Below, piece by piece: positions 1-11,882 of a DNA stretch of 64,000 nucleotides. The DNA is from Mya arenaria (taxonomy: Eukaryota > Mollusca > Bivalvia > Myida > Myidae), in contig NC_069125.1 of the NCBI RefSeq assembly GCF_026914265.1, positions 68,399,207 to 68,463,206 on the forward strand, in the 5' to 3' direction. Below the pieces are notes generated by a model. That model had not been told where the DNA came from. It saw nothing but the letters and a program-made list of their open reading frames with translations, and ran no database searches. The stretch's first letter is position 1; the number at the start of each line of letters is the position of its first letter. Both the position numbers and the translations under genes were made by a program.

Positions 1-923
1 CTCTGATTGAAGGATGTGACATTTACGACACTAGTCAAAGCCTATGTCCAACATTCTAACAATATACAGATTTTTAGCATGTCTCTCTTTCGAACACTAT
101 TTCATGTAAGAAGTCTTCTTATACTCTAGGTTTTGTTATTTGTGGAGTCATGCAAATACTTGAACCTTATACAATAACTGGAAAACCATGCACATGTTAA
201 CTATGAGAATATGCATGCAAGTCCTACCACCATTCGGTGTGTTTCCAGCAATAACACTTACGGTGCTCTTATTGACCTATATGTACTTTCTTCATTTACA
301 GTAAGTGGTTATTTTAATACACTGCTGGTCACCAGAAACCCAAACCATAACTGGCAGCTAAAAAGGCTTTTTTTTGTAGTAATTCAAAATAATGAAGCTA
401 TCCATACTTATGTGTTAAAATGTTTTGTTAAGACAAGAGAATACACTTACTGGCATGTTGAACAAATTGGGCTGAAGTTGCAGAAAACTAAAATAGAAAA
501 TCGGTCATATAGAAGTGAACTGGAAATCAGCCAAATGTGAAGGTCGAGTCATTTTTTATATAATGAAATGGTACTACAGGCATAAAGAGCCATTATAATA
601 TGACAATCAAATGACAATTCATCATTATTGTTAACAATTTAAACGTACAGTAAACGTGTCATTTAAGAGGTTTTACAGTTTTGCACAAGAAATTTATCAA
701 TGATACTAGGTCATTTATAAAACTATCAATTAAAGATAGTTTACTGTACCAGTTTTGACCAAACAAACTAGTATAATTGACCCTTTATTGCACCATTATT
801 TAAACAAAGATATCATTGACTAAGAATACTTAATAATCTGTCATCTGCTTAAAAGTGACATATATTCTCAAAGTAAACATGAATGAGGAATGGTCATGTA
901 CAAACAAATATTGAAATACACAC

Positions 924-3900
924 TGGAGAGGCATACGGAGCAGACATAACCAATGTCAATGAGGTTTCTGTGACAGAAGCATGCTGCCCGGTAGTCAACC
1001 TGGACGCGGGGTGGAAGGGTCAGCATGTCACGTGACCCTGGGTCTGGCAGGTACACCCACTGACAAAAAAAATAATACATATGTTCACTTATGGATGTTA
1101 TACCAGTATGTTTGTCATAACATCTAATCAATAAAGACAGTACCATTAAATCTTCGAGTTGCTATTAGTAACATACAGCAAATGTCATTTTTAATTTGTT
1201 AAGACTATGTTTCAATTGTTAAATTTCTTTACTGAGCCTTAATTTGGTACAATTAATGTTTAATCACATGCTTAATTTACCGTATTATACCATGCATAGT
1301 CATATCAAACATGCATACATTCATATACCAGCTAAATAAATGTAAAAAGTGTGCGATCAATAAAGTACATTTATGTTGAAATAATTCATAACTTAGTCTC
1401 AACGAAGTTATAATTGCATTAATTTACGGAGTTACAGTTTTTGGACAGATAAATAATTTAGTTCTCAATGAGCAAACAAAAATGCAAAACCTTCAAAAGG
1501 CAAAACAATTCATACATTTTGAGGAAGATGGAAGAGAGTGTTTACAAGAAATGCTGTTTTCAGTCATATATTGAAGTTTTACAACCAAATTAGTTGACAG
1601 ACTCTGCCTTTAATGAATCTTTTAGTTTTAAAAGCAAGTATAACAAGTGTTTACATTATTGCCTCCGCAAATGGGATTGCCTGACCGATTTACACCTAGC
1701 CATTTAAAAAGGCTCTGACAAGAAAACCTACAAACTTTCCATTTACATGTAGTAGTTACTTGGTTTTATTGATTGAGCTGTTTAGCAGTTTGCTCATGCA
1801 TGCTGGCTAGTAATAAATGTGTTCATACAGCCAGACAAGCAAAAAAATCAAGGAGATTTCAAGGATAGATAGATAGATAATTCTTTATTTCCTCCTTTGA
1901 AGAAGAGATTTCAGGGCAGACTCGCCCATGGACCTGATGTCAATAAGTTTCATGCAATGTTTACACATTGCTTTGTGTTTATTTTCATGATAATCCAGCA
2001 AAGGATGAGCAAACAAACACTTTTTTGTTGAAATTGCAAGACATATTAACAGCAAAACTGGAAACGGAAATAGACTGAACCAGTGCTCATGTTAATCATC
2101 CACTTGAGACTAAAACCTGTATTATTACACACAATACAACAGATTTGAACAGCAAATACAATTTCATTTACCAACAAAGCATTCACTAAGACCAAATTTT
2201 CTTTGTAAAGATGGACCTTTCTTATTACAGACAATCCATTTGGACAAGAACAAGCAACTTTAAGGACTCTTTTTCGAAAATACAGGCACTTTTCAGGAAG
2301 ATTTCAAGGCAAAACAAAAATTGAAGTAGTTTAAAGGAGTTTTTTGCAAATTTCAGGAGTTTTCATCCAACAGCCTAAAATTGGAGTACTTTTCAAATCT
2401 GTGCGAACTCTGAATAAGGCATTCCCACCAATACTTAATAAGTCATAAATATTTGTGCTCAATTTAACCATTGATTCAGCAGCCCACCTAGTGTAACTAA
2501 TGTCTTAATATACAATAACTATTACTTATGATGTTATGATTACACTTTAAAAGTAGAACATTTACCAGTGAATGCTAGTGAATAGCATTCTTTTTTATTA
2601 TATTCTGAATCCAAACCATCAACACAATAAGTATATTATTTATACCATTGTTCAAAAGGTTTTTTTATAAACCTATACCGGACACCTGCAATGCTGTTCC
2701 ACAATCATTTCATTCATACAGCATTTCATTCACTAAGTGGGTAGTATTGGTTAAAACTATCTAGCAAGGTTTATCAGTGGTATTACTCCACAATATCAGA
2801 TTAAATACCAGTTTCAATAATCAATAGTAATAATCAATCACACTAGTATCAAGAATGACAATTAAGCCTACCAATGACTGCGTCAAAATTGGCAACAAGA
2901 TAGCATAAATGACTTGTTCAAATATTCTCTCAGATAATATCTCTTAAAGAGTCTCAGTCTTATCTTTGGACTGTTTTCAATAACATGTTTTGAATGGCAA
3001 AATTGTTTTACAAAACACTAGTTAAACCGAGTAGTGGGAAATTCAGATACCAAATAACATCAGCAAGGAAATGGCACTATTAAATGCCTGTTAAATCAAC
3101 TTTTAACACCCCAGTAAGGTCTCAGTAAGCTTATTGTGGTTGCAAGTCATGTTTACTAATGAGGTCAGTAGTTGAATGGCAAAATAATCATCAGTACCAC
3201 AGAGGCTGAAGGTAAGGAGTAATTGATTAACCTGACTGTGTTTGGACATGATGAATCAAGCACAGCCTTGTTCGCTCCTGTTGTGACAGAAATGGACATT
3301 GTCTGTGCCTCAGATAAACACGTCAATTTCACTGGGCCTGTGCCAGAAAACATGCTTTAACATCAACAAAGGCAAGATATTGCAGCTGATAAGTTCAGAC
3401 GAAAACTGTCAAGTCCAAACAGTCAGCCAGAGCTATTTAAATGGACAATTACCAATATATTTACCATTGAGAAATTTTATTGACATTAAGCAAGATATTT
3501 AAACTACATTTAAACATGGCTTCTTTCAAGATATTTGCCATTGCTTCAACATTTTAAATCCAGAATCTAAGACCAGCTGACAAGAAATGACTTGAAATGA
3601 CAGAACTTGATCATTGCTCTGTCCAGCATGAGATGAATTGACATTGGTGAAGTCTATTCATGCTGCTGCAATGATTATACTTGTATTGCGACATGTTAGC
3701 CTGGCATGCAGCCATCTGCAAGTTCAGACAGTTCCAATCATGAACAGTCAAGCTTTCACCTGTATGTGACATGTCAAATGGAAAACTGTGATTGCCAACA
3801 GAAATGGAATCGTCCACATATTGATTACCGTTGTTGATACCTTGCAACTTGTATGATGTTTGAAACATTTAAATAATGTAAATGTACAAACTGATTTTAT

Positions 3901-6900
3901 TTTGTTCATGAATGATCATTTTAAAACCACTGTTGCAGGGATGGGATTGACCTGGCAGCCGGAGGGCTAAAACATTTTCGGCCATGGGTTTATGGGGCGC
4001 TCTTTGGGTCAAAAGCGCACTGCTGTAGAAGAAAAAATGGCTTTTTAGAAGCTCTTTTGAGGGCTCTCCTGACTTTAATTTGAAGCAAACTGGAATATTA
4101 ACTTATAAAACTGAAAGCAACCAAATAAAAATTTTCAGGTAAAAAAAATATATATTTTTTTTTTTTTTGTGTGTGTGTGGGGGGGGGGGGGTCTCTGGGG
4201 CCATAAGATCCGCGGAATTCCGCGAATCCGCGGACAAATCACATCCCTGCTGTTGATGTTTTTTAAAAGTATCGCTAAAAGTCATTTTATCACAGGCCAC
4301 ATATAGGGCAGATGTGAGACAGGTTAGTGGGACACACTACACAGGCCCAGTACAAGGTCCGATGTGAGACGGGTCAGAGATACCCACTACACAGGCCCAG
4401 TACAAGGTCAGATGTGAGACGGGTCAGAGATACCCACTACACAGGCCCAGTACAAGGTCAGATGTGAGACGGGTCAGAGATACCCACTACACAGGCCCAG
4501 TACAAGGTCAAATGTGAGACAGGTCAGTGGGACCCTCTACACAGGCCAAGTACAAGGTCAGATGTGAGAAAGGTCAGAGAAAGGTGAGATATGGGACAGG
4601 TCAGAGAGACCCACTACACAGGCTCAGTACAATGTCAGATATGGGACAGGTCAGTGGATGCAAGGCAGCCTTTGTCATACAAGGAAAAATTTTTTTTTTT
4701 ATACATTTACCACTGAATTTAAAGGTATCAAATGATTTTAGTATTTGATTGTTTTTACTTCTTTAAATAACAAGCAGCATTATAAGTATTATGCAGTAGT
4801 TTATATCACCATTGTGAAGAAAGCCATAGTTACTATCCTTTTCGAGAGCTCAGAACTTGCCACTGGTCGGCTCAAGAATTCTTTGGTGAGAGGCACACAT
4901 GTTAACCATAAGACCACTGTCATTATCAAGTATCTCATTACAATGGCAGCATTAAGCATTGGCATTAATGAATTTTAAGTAAACCTTTGTTTCATTATGA
5001 AACATCTTATTTTCAAATTCAATTTTAAACAGCTGAATGGAATTTTCCATTTTACAAAATTCACAGGTGCAAGGGAAACAACTCCAATGTAGGAACATGA
5101 CCAAAATACACAAACATAACTTCACCTTAAAAAAACTTGATGTTTTTACTGTAGTAGATCAATTCAACAAGTTGGACTAGTATACTTAACTGACACAAGA
5201 TGTTATATGATTAAACTAGCAGTTGAAGGGGTAAAACAATTTCAGTGAGGGATTTGAGGGCCACTTTAGGCCTCCAATGGGATGAAGCCTCCTGTTCAGA
5301 GGCAAATCTGGCCTGAAGTTCCTTTGAGGGCTCTCCTTACTTTAAATATGAAGCAAACTGGAGTGTCAATACTAACAACAAATAAACTAACAACCAGTAG
5401 CAGCCAGTTAACTTTTTGTAATCACTAAAAACAAATAATAATTGGGGATGGGGTGTGTTGAGCCATTGGATCTGGGTATATCCGTGAATCTGCAGACAAG
5501 TAACATCCTTGGGAAGCACCTAGTTGAATCTTTGTAATCAATAAAAGAATTGGGGAAAGGAGGGTTGGGGGTTTAGCCATCGAATTTGCGGACAAATCAC
5601 ATCCCTAGGCCCAGCAAAGGCTCTGACATTCAATATTGGTACAAACTGCAAATTTCGACCATAAATAGGTAGTGAAAAGGGATGGCAAATTCAGACTTGA
5701 TTGGAAGCCTTCTGAATGATATTACTTGAAGCAGCTTTCAGCTAAGTTCAAAGTAATTTGTGCCAAGAAACTATTGAACTATCTGGCAGCATTTATATAT
5801 ACATTTATTACAAACCACCCCAGAAAGCCTTTAGTTTTATAAGCTAATGGCAAAAAATGACCAGGAACCTCCACCTATAGAACTTCTTTATTTTATCTCC
5901 CTGTGTTGAGATATACAGTTTAAATGGTTTACACCACTAAACAAAATATGAAGGTGTTATTTTTACAGCGTCTACTCACCAGCAGATATTGCAGCAGGCC
6001 TGCAGGCTGTGGAATCTTGAGGTATATGCCTCCTGTGATGTCACATGCCTGGAATGATGTAGGACCTTTATTTAGTTTAATTAAATACTCAGATACATTT
6101 CATTTCTGGACCATAATTAGTGTATGAATGTTACCAGAGTTATTCATTTACACGAGTCAAATCGATGCTATAAATGAAATGACCCAGCTTGTCAGGGATT
6201 GATTAAATTGTGGCACTTCTGAACACCATAAATGTAGATGATTTCCATTTGTTTATACATGTTTTTCATTAATGATGACAATTATGCTACATGTATTTAT
6301 AATCCAAAAATCACACCAGCCAATAAGGGTGCTTACCTGCTGGAGAAGTCCTGAGTCTGTGTCCAGGACACAGGCATCAATCACCACATTCTGAAGACCA
6401 AACAATACAGAACACCTTTTATTTTATATGAATGAACCATCTTTCCTCAAAAGAGCACTTATTTATAACCAGCATCTCCATGTTTAAAGTAGTGACAAGA
6501 AACTAAATATGTTATGTTAAAGTTAAGTTTCTACCTCATCCCTTTTCATCAGTCAAAACTGAGAATACACATAAGTTACCTGTTTCTGTGCTGTGAACAC
6601 GGAGTTCATGAGGTTCATGTACTGGGCTGGGTTGTCCTGTGATGCCTTTACAACCTGATAAAGATGTGACAAAATGATGTTTGGTAAAGTCTATAGCGTT
6701 AGAGAGTTTTTTTCAGTTGTATCCGGAACTAGATTATATCAATGACACATAGATTAGGTTGCAATGTTTTGAAATACGGCAAACAAGATCCAGTCCATTC
6801 TGTTGAGATAGAGGTTCATTTAGAAACATGCAGGATGATAATAAGGGAAAATTAACACACCAGTATTCTTGAAGAAAGTTTCACCCCATGGGTACACTCT

Positions 6901-9900
6901 TTTTCCATTCTGTGAATATCTTCAACTTGTTAAGGGCATAACACTTTTCTTTTACACACAACTTTCTTTTACTGATAAAATGCAAACATAATTTTTAGGG
7001 ATGCAAACGAATATTCGAATATTCGAATATTCAATCAAACGTTTGGTATTCGAATGTCAAAATCGGTATTCGAATATTCGAAAAAAAAAATTCAATAAAG
7101 AGAACAAAACACATTTTGCCTTCATCACTGATGTTGTTTATAAAGCTCGTTTATCTTGTTTTTACAACGATTGGCCCCTAATCCCAGAGGTGTGAATGTG
7201 ATGACTAGACACGCGACATGTGTCATTTAGGGACATTTCGTCGGGTACTATAAAAAGTCCCCCTACTTTTACAATAACTGGCTAGGGATCGGCTTTAACA
7301 CCAATGTGTTGTCTTGGCTGCAAATTATGCTGTGCAAAATAGCGCAAAACGAGGTGATGATATAAATGCCACAATAATGTAATATTGTGCTCAATAATGT
7401 TGTTGCATATATGTGCTTTAAACTGTTTTCATCTTTCAATACAATTTTCGTGCTTTGAAATGGATTTTTGAATATAATTCCTCTATTGTTGTACAATAAA
7501 TAAGTCCAATCCACTTATGTTTTCGTTTTACTATTTTACTAGTTCCCGAGTTGGTTTGAGTTTTCCATAGTTATATTTAGTCAGTTTAGAGGTCAATCTC
7601 AGAACGAGGCTGATCATCCTACGGAAAGACCTTCCATTGGCGCAAAACACTGTTTTACAAGGAATCCATCTAATTTCACATTGTTTACAAAAGGCAGCGG
7701 AATTGAATTATTCGATTTTGTTGTTTGTCTGTTTATAATGTATTGCTTTTTACTTCCTGGAAATGGAGAATTTCAAAGGCTCATTTGGGGAAATCAGGGT
7801 CAGCCGCGCGTACTGGATACGACAAAATTGGGTTTAAATGCCCCGGCTATTACTTTAGCGAATAATAATAGTAGTTTACATCTTCTAAAATATGTATTTC
7901 GCTAATCGAATATTCGATCGAAAGAATTACCGAATATTCGAATATCTGTTTTGCCATTCGTTTGCATCCCTAATAATTTTGTTTCTGTCCTGAATGAATC
8001 ATACTTGTTCGATGTAACATATTTAAATACTTGTCCATATCATTTCAAAACAAGAGTGCCCACTGTCACAACATACACCTGTCTTAACTTCAGGACAATG
8101 GACAAAGGATTCTACAGTTATTGATTTGACAAGACCGATTTCTACTATTAAAGGTTGATAACTCTTGTCAGAGTGACTAGAGCAATATGGCTGGTTATCA
8201 AACTTGTCAGAAATATAATGCCCATACACATTCTGACCCAGGTAACAGGGCTTAAATTTAATTTTTTTGGATACTCGCAATTTTTTGCGAGTGCTTATAT
8301 TTTCAACTCGCAAAACCAGACACTCACTCGCATTTTTTTAAGGCAAATCTTTGTGTTTGCTAGGCAAAATATATATTGTATAGAAAACAATGATTTAAGT
8401 TATAGTTTAATTGATTTAATGAATTATCATGTAATTTTACAATAAACGATATCATCATATATGTAACATGGACAGTACATACTGAGGAAGTCTGATAAAG
8501 CCAGTAATGGCAGTATTGGTCTGTTCAAAATATTTTGAAAAGGTTCCTTTTGTCATCTGTGTTGATGGTCAATTTAATGTACAACTCCCTCTTCCACTTC
8601 GAAACAGTTTTAACGGACAGATTATTTCATTTTGGCTTCTTTTTGGGAACTGATTGATCATCGCCATCAGCGATTTTAAATCAACATGCGTAAAAAATCT
8701 TATCTTTTTGCTTGTCATCATTATACAGACTGTGTCTCGATACTATTATCGCTAAATACCGCCGCTAGAAAAGGAAATGAAAGACCAGTCTACAAAACTG
8801 CAGAGTAACGAGTAATTGCCACATAGTAACAAGTACCTGCCGGTGCGCATACCGTTAATCTACGTAATCAATTTCTGTATGTTTATCGGAAAATAAAAAT
8901 AGGCAACTCTTAAATTAGTGTTATACCTATATTGTGCAGGAATTGATCACCGATTATGTTCATATCTCTTTCAAGGATTGCATATTTTCTCGCAAATTTT
9001 TACGAGTGTCTTTAAATTCAACTCACATTTTCCAATTTTGGCTCACATTTTGCGAGCGTGCGAGTGCTAAATTCGAGCCCTGGGTAAAACTATAATACTT
9101 CCCAGTTTTTTAAAAATGAGCGTATAAAATTGAAGGCATTTTAAGACAGAAATAAAACTGACAAGCTACACATGAAAACCACTGTGCATTTAATCTGTTA
9201 TGTGTGTAAAATACATGGGTTGTTGTGTTTCTTTTATAAAGGATACAGCAAAGAGCCATTGCCAGTGAACCTGCAATCAATGAATCATTCTCAAACTCCA
9301 TTTCCATACCTGAAACAACACACATATAAATATAATTACATTTCTGAATAAAATGAATTGCATTTCATATAAAGTCCTCAGAATTTACATCAATTATCCA
9401 ATACTATAGAACAGATTAAGCACTTTCAATTTTAATTGCCAATTAAAATAAGCATACTTTTGCAAAACACATGTAGTATCAATAACAATAGTAATATTAA
9501 ACCAAATCTAACCCAAATACCAAGAGTCTTGTGACTGATTCTACATTGATTAAAAAGGAAGCTATTACTTATCTGAGAAAAGTGTATGGCTGTGTTTCAG
9601 ACTTACTGTTGATGACGAGGTCCTTAATTTCGTTCTTCACCTGATCATTCATTCTCTCAAACAGCTCATATTTGCCATCATTTGTTTGCTCATCTCCCTC
9701 AACATCTTCTGTGCTCAAGTTCTTCTTCGGGTATAAAAAGTGGCTGAAGAAAAACAATGAGAGGACCTCTAGAATTATAGATTTAACAAAGAAGAAAATT
9801 TGGCAATAACATGTATAAAGCAATGAAAAATGAATGGATTATTTTAAATTTTAAAATGTCACAAAAACAACATTTCTTCACTGCTGCAATTTCTGACAGT

Positions 9901-10810
9901 ACATCTTTTATGCAACAAGTTTGCAAAAAAACTTCTGACTTCAGCAATAAATAAAACACTCAGTATTCTGATCGTTTACCCTGGGACAGGGTAAGCAGTG
10001 CATCCTAACACCTTCCTGACATACCTTGCATTACAGTGAGCTGCGATGATGGCAAGCTTGTTGCTGTGGTTCATCATGAGATGAGAGTTGGCAAACACCA
10101 TCACACTGTCCACACACCTAGTCAATGTAATCTGTAACACATGTATAAAGGCTCAAACATCCATCTTCTATGTTCTTTACACTTTGATAGAATTAACCAC
10201 TTATTAATTATTCTTGTAGCTGCACACGTTCTTGTTACATGTAGGAAGAATTCAAACCAGATTGCCCAGTCACCAAAAAGTAAGTGCAAGTAGTTTTAAT
10301 TCATAGAAACAATGCTGACGGCATAAAACATTTTCAAGATAATAATTTTGAAATTTTAGAATATTTGTTTTAATACCATTTCAGGTGAACATTATGATAG
10401 CAATTTGTCAGCTGGTTCAAGTCATTGAGATGAAAATAATGAAAAATGACACTGGGACATTTTCATCAAGAACATGATTTCAAACTAAAAACAGATTTTC
10501 AACAATTAACCAGTGGCCAACATTAGCACTAGCCCACCAGCCTTGCACTAATAAATGCTCTCTGAGCTTTCATTCAAATTCTGTTTTTTTATATAACAAT
10601 TTGAAACCAAACATTGGTGTAAGAATAATAAGATTTGGATGAGTGGTTAACATGTTTATTACAAATTAGCACCTAGATTTCTTGATGAAACAACAACCCC
10701 CTTGTTTTTTCCCTACGGTACCTGTCTGTCTGATCCCTTGAGGTTCCGCCCCCACCATGCAGGGTTGGTGTCCAGCACCACAACCACCAGACTGTTCACA
10801 CTCTCACCCT
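924..10810 (-). CDS. GTF2H3: General transcription factor IIH subunit 3 (TFIIH p34), partial, 9 exons
   Basis: Encodes p34, a structural subunit of TFIIH core, which opens promoter DNA for RNA polymerase II and damaged DNA in nucleotide excision repair. Exons in order of translation: 10722-10810, 10025-10131, 9607-9743, 9247-9309, 6861-6919, 6580-6654, 6337-6390, 5980-6048, 924-1059. All have AG/GT borders and matching phases. Recognisable blocks are [14 protein letters not shown] (start of the von Willebrand A-like fold), [42 protein letters not shown] (joined across an intron), [54 protein letters not shown] and [20 protein letters not shown]. The last holds the first cysteines of the C-terminal zinc module. 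The remaining CxxC and basic tail should follow position 924 but were not found, so the last exon probably lies left of the window. The start exon is also unresolved; a 10-base coding exon at 11104-11113 would fit phase but is speculative. The neighbour upstream on the same strand is MCCC1, with no functional link. Confidence 0.93.
1865..2298 (-). mobile_element. Retroposed insertion with TATC-repeat tail and 11 bp target duplication
   Basis: The 11-mer AGATTTCAAGG occurs at 1854-1864 and again at 2299-2309. Read on the minus strand, the DNA between ends in a short TATC microsatellite and a TTTATT-rich stretch, as the 3' tail of a LINE or SINE would. No reverse transcriptase or tRNA-like head is visible. 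It is most likely a 5'-truncated non-LTR retrotransposon or a SINE of unknown family. Confidence 0.5.
3936..4249. mobile_element. Short non-autonomous inverted-repeat element (MITE) with 6 bp duplication
   Basis: The element starts CAGGGATG and ends CATCCCTG, an exact 8 bp terminal inverted repeat. It is flanked on both sides by CTGTTG (3930-3935 and 4250-4255). CAGGG-type ends are typical of hAT elements, although those usually make 8 bp duplications. The interior carries poly(T), a GT run, a G run and a nested palindromic CCGCGGAATTCCGCG-like patch near 4210-4233. Confidence 0.65.
4301..4660. repeat. 50 bp tandem repeat, about 6-7 copies
   Basis: The phrase GATGTGAGAC recurs at 4311, 4361, 4411 and 4461, with a one-base variant at 4511 and a diverged unit at 4561, so the period is exactly 50 bp. 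Each unit also contains CCACTACACAGGCCCAGTAC. The last units are diverged and shortened. Small ORFs across it are by-products of the repeat. Confidence 0.85.
5245..5608. mobile_element. Diverged second copy of the 3936-4249 repeat family
   Basis: This shares stretches such as GGGCTCTCCTKACTTTAA, GAAGCAAACTGGA and a 3' end CGGACAAATCACATCCCT with the element at 3936-4249. Its 3' half occurs twice (about 5400-5510 and 5525-5608), which suggests an internal partial duplication or a second insertion. The left end is less certain. Confidence 0.5.
6996..7972. mobile_element. hAT-like non-autonomous transposon, 977 bp, perfect 8 bp target duplication
   Basis: The ends are TAGGGATGCAAACGAAT and its exact reverse complement at 7956-7972. 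Both flanks carry ATAATTTT (6988-6995 and 7973-7980), the 8 bp duplication expected of hAT transposases. Both subterminal regions are rich in the palindrome CGAATATTCG. No transposase reading frame is present, so it must have been moved in trans. It lies in a GTF2H3 intron. Confidence 0.85.
8246..9082. mobile_element. 837 bp inverted-repeat element with CAGGGCT...AGCCCTG ends
   Basis: The left end CAGGGCTTAAATTTA pairs with a right end whose complement reads CAGGGCTCGAATTTA. Both flanks show GGTAA (8241-8245 and 9083-9087). The interior repeats CTCGCAA/TTGCGAG motifs near both ends. No protein is encoded. The ends look hAT-like, but the visible duplication is only 5 bp. It shares its intron with the 6996-7972 element. 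Confidence 0.65.
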
Positions 10811-11420
10811 CTAAAGTACACAAAAATAACACAGACTTATTTTGACAATGCTTTTTGGTTTGACCAACATACTGCATGAATACTACTCTTATAGAATATA
10901 TCACCATATAACTAACACCATTTGAGGACAGAGGTTCTCTTCATTAGGCCAATAGAATTTTACTGATATTTTAAAAGAGGTGTATCTTGACTTAAGTTGA
11001 GACTTTGGAACAGTGGGGCAAATAACATTTTCATTTAATTTTATTCTTATTGACTGAAATATTATTGCTTTTATAATAACAAAATTTATTGTTTTGACAA
11101 TACTGGTTGACATCACAAATCCGAACACTTTTTGAGCTTTTTCACAATTATCTTGGAGAGTTTTTGTTGTAGTAAATTAAAATTGTGTATGAAACATCTT
11201 TGGTTAATGTGACAACATCTATCAAAGTACAGATTCACGATCTCATCAATTTAATGTCGAAAATCGTTCATTTTATAGACAGTAAATCACCCTTAAAGTT
11301 AAGCCATGGAGGGCACAAATACCGAACACTTGAAAAGCGAAAATACATGGTCATACAATTATAATTAATAAGTATGCTATATATTAAATAAACACTTAGC
11401 TGCAAAGTTATTTATTGTTT

Positions 11421-11452
11421 ATGACGTGATGCGCGTGCGCCCTCTGACGTCA
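11421..11452 (-). promoter_or_regulatory. Candidate GTF2H3 promoter patch with CRE palindrome
   Basis: A perfect TGACGTCA (11445-11452, cAMP-response element/ATF site) and a second TGACGTGA (11422-11429) flank a GCGCGTGCGC block. This is one of very few CG-rich patches in AT-rich surroundings, and it lies about 600 bp upstream of the first GTF2H3 exon found. The promoter role is inference. Confidence 0.35.
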
Positions 11453-11786
11453 TTCCCCTGTGTGCTATATTTTGATCTTTAAGCATATTAACATTGAATG
11501 GCATTTTTTTTAGAAAAATACTCAACAAAACAAGATGAAACTTTGCAAGTGAGACCAAAGCAAGCCTTTGTATTGATCTAGATCATCGAATAATCGATCC
11601 GGCAAACAAACGTGTGTTTTAGCTGGTGTTCGGGATTTGTGCCCTGATCGGAAATGTACCATCAACCAGTACAGTAGCTGTTGTGTAAAAACATGGACCA
11701 CGGCCATATCAATATTGAGGTCGCAGCTATGATTTCTGGTATCATGTAGCTGCTTGACCTCAATTTTTAAAAAAAGATGTGACCAC

Positions 11787-11882
11787 TAGTCATTCTAAAA
11801 TGCCGTCCAGGCTTTTTTTTTTAATGAAGGTTAGCCTAACCATTATTAAAAAAAAAGCCTGGACGGCATTTTAGAATGACTA
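11787..11882. mobile_element. 96 bp hairpin element with 10 bp target duplication
   Basis: Two arms of about 47 bp beginning TAGTCATTCTAAAATGCC are nearly perfect reverse complements around a tiny loop at about 11834. The 10-mer ATGTGACCAC sits immediately on both sides (11777-11786 and 11883-11892). The arms include CGTCCAGGC and a run of T. The nine-to-ten base duplication recalls Mutator-like elements, but the element is extremely short. Confidence 0.75.

Larger units (their letters stand above)
1060..5979 (-). other. Last visible GTF2H3 intron (4.9 kb) with several repeats
   Basis: The stretch between GTF2H3 exons 924-1059 and 5980-6048 has no coding exon that I can support. It holds a retroposed insertion (1865-2298), a short inverted-repeat element (3936-4249), a 50 bp tandem array (about 4301-4660) and an older relative of the short element (about 5245-5608). 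The rest is AT-rich sequence with no recognisable signal. Confidence 0.7.

Noticed and set aside
4301..4660. CRISPR-like array
   Set aside because: Direct 50 bp tandem units without spacers, in an animal nuclear intron.
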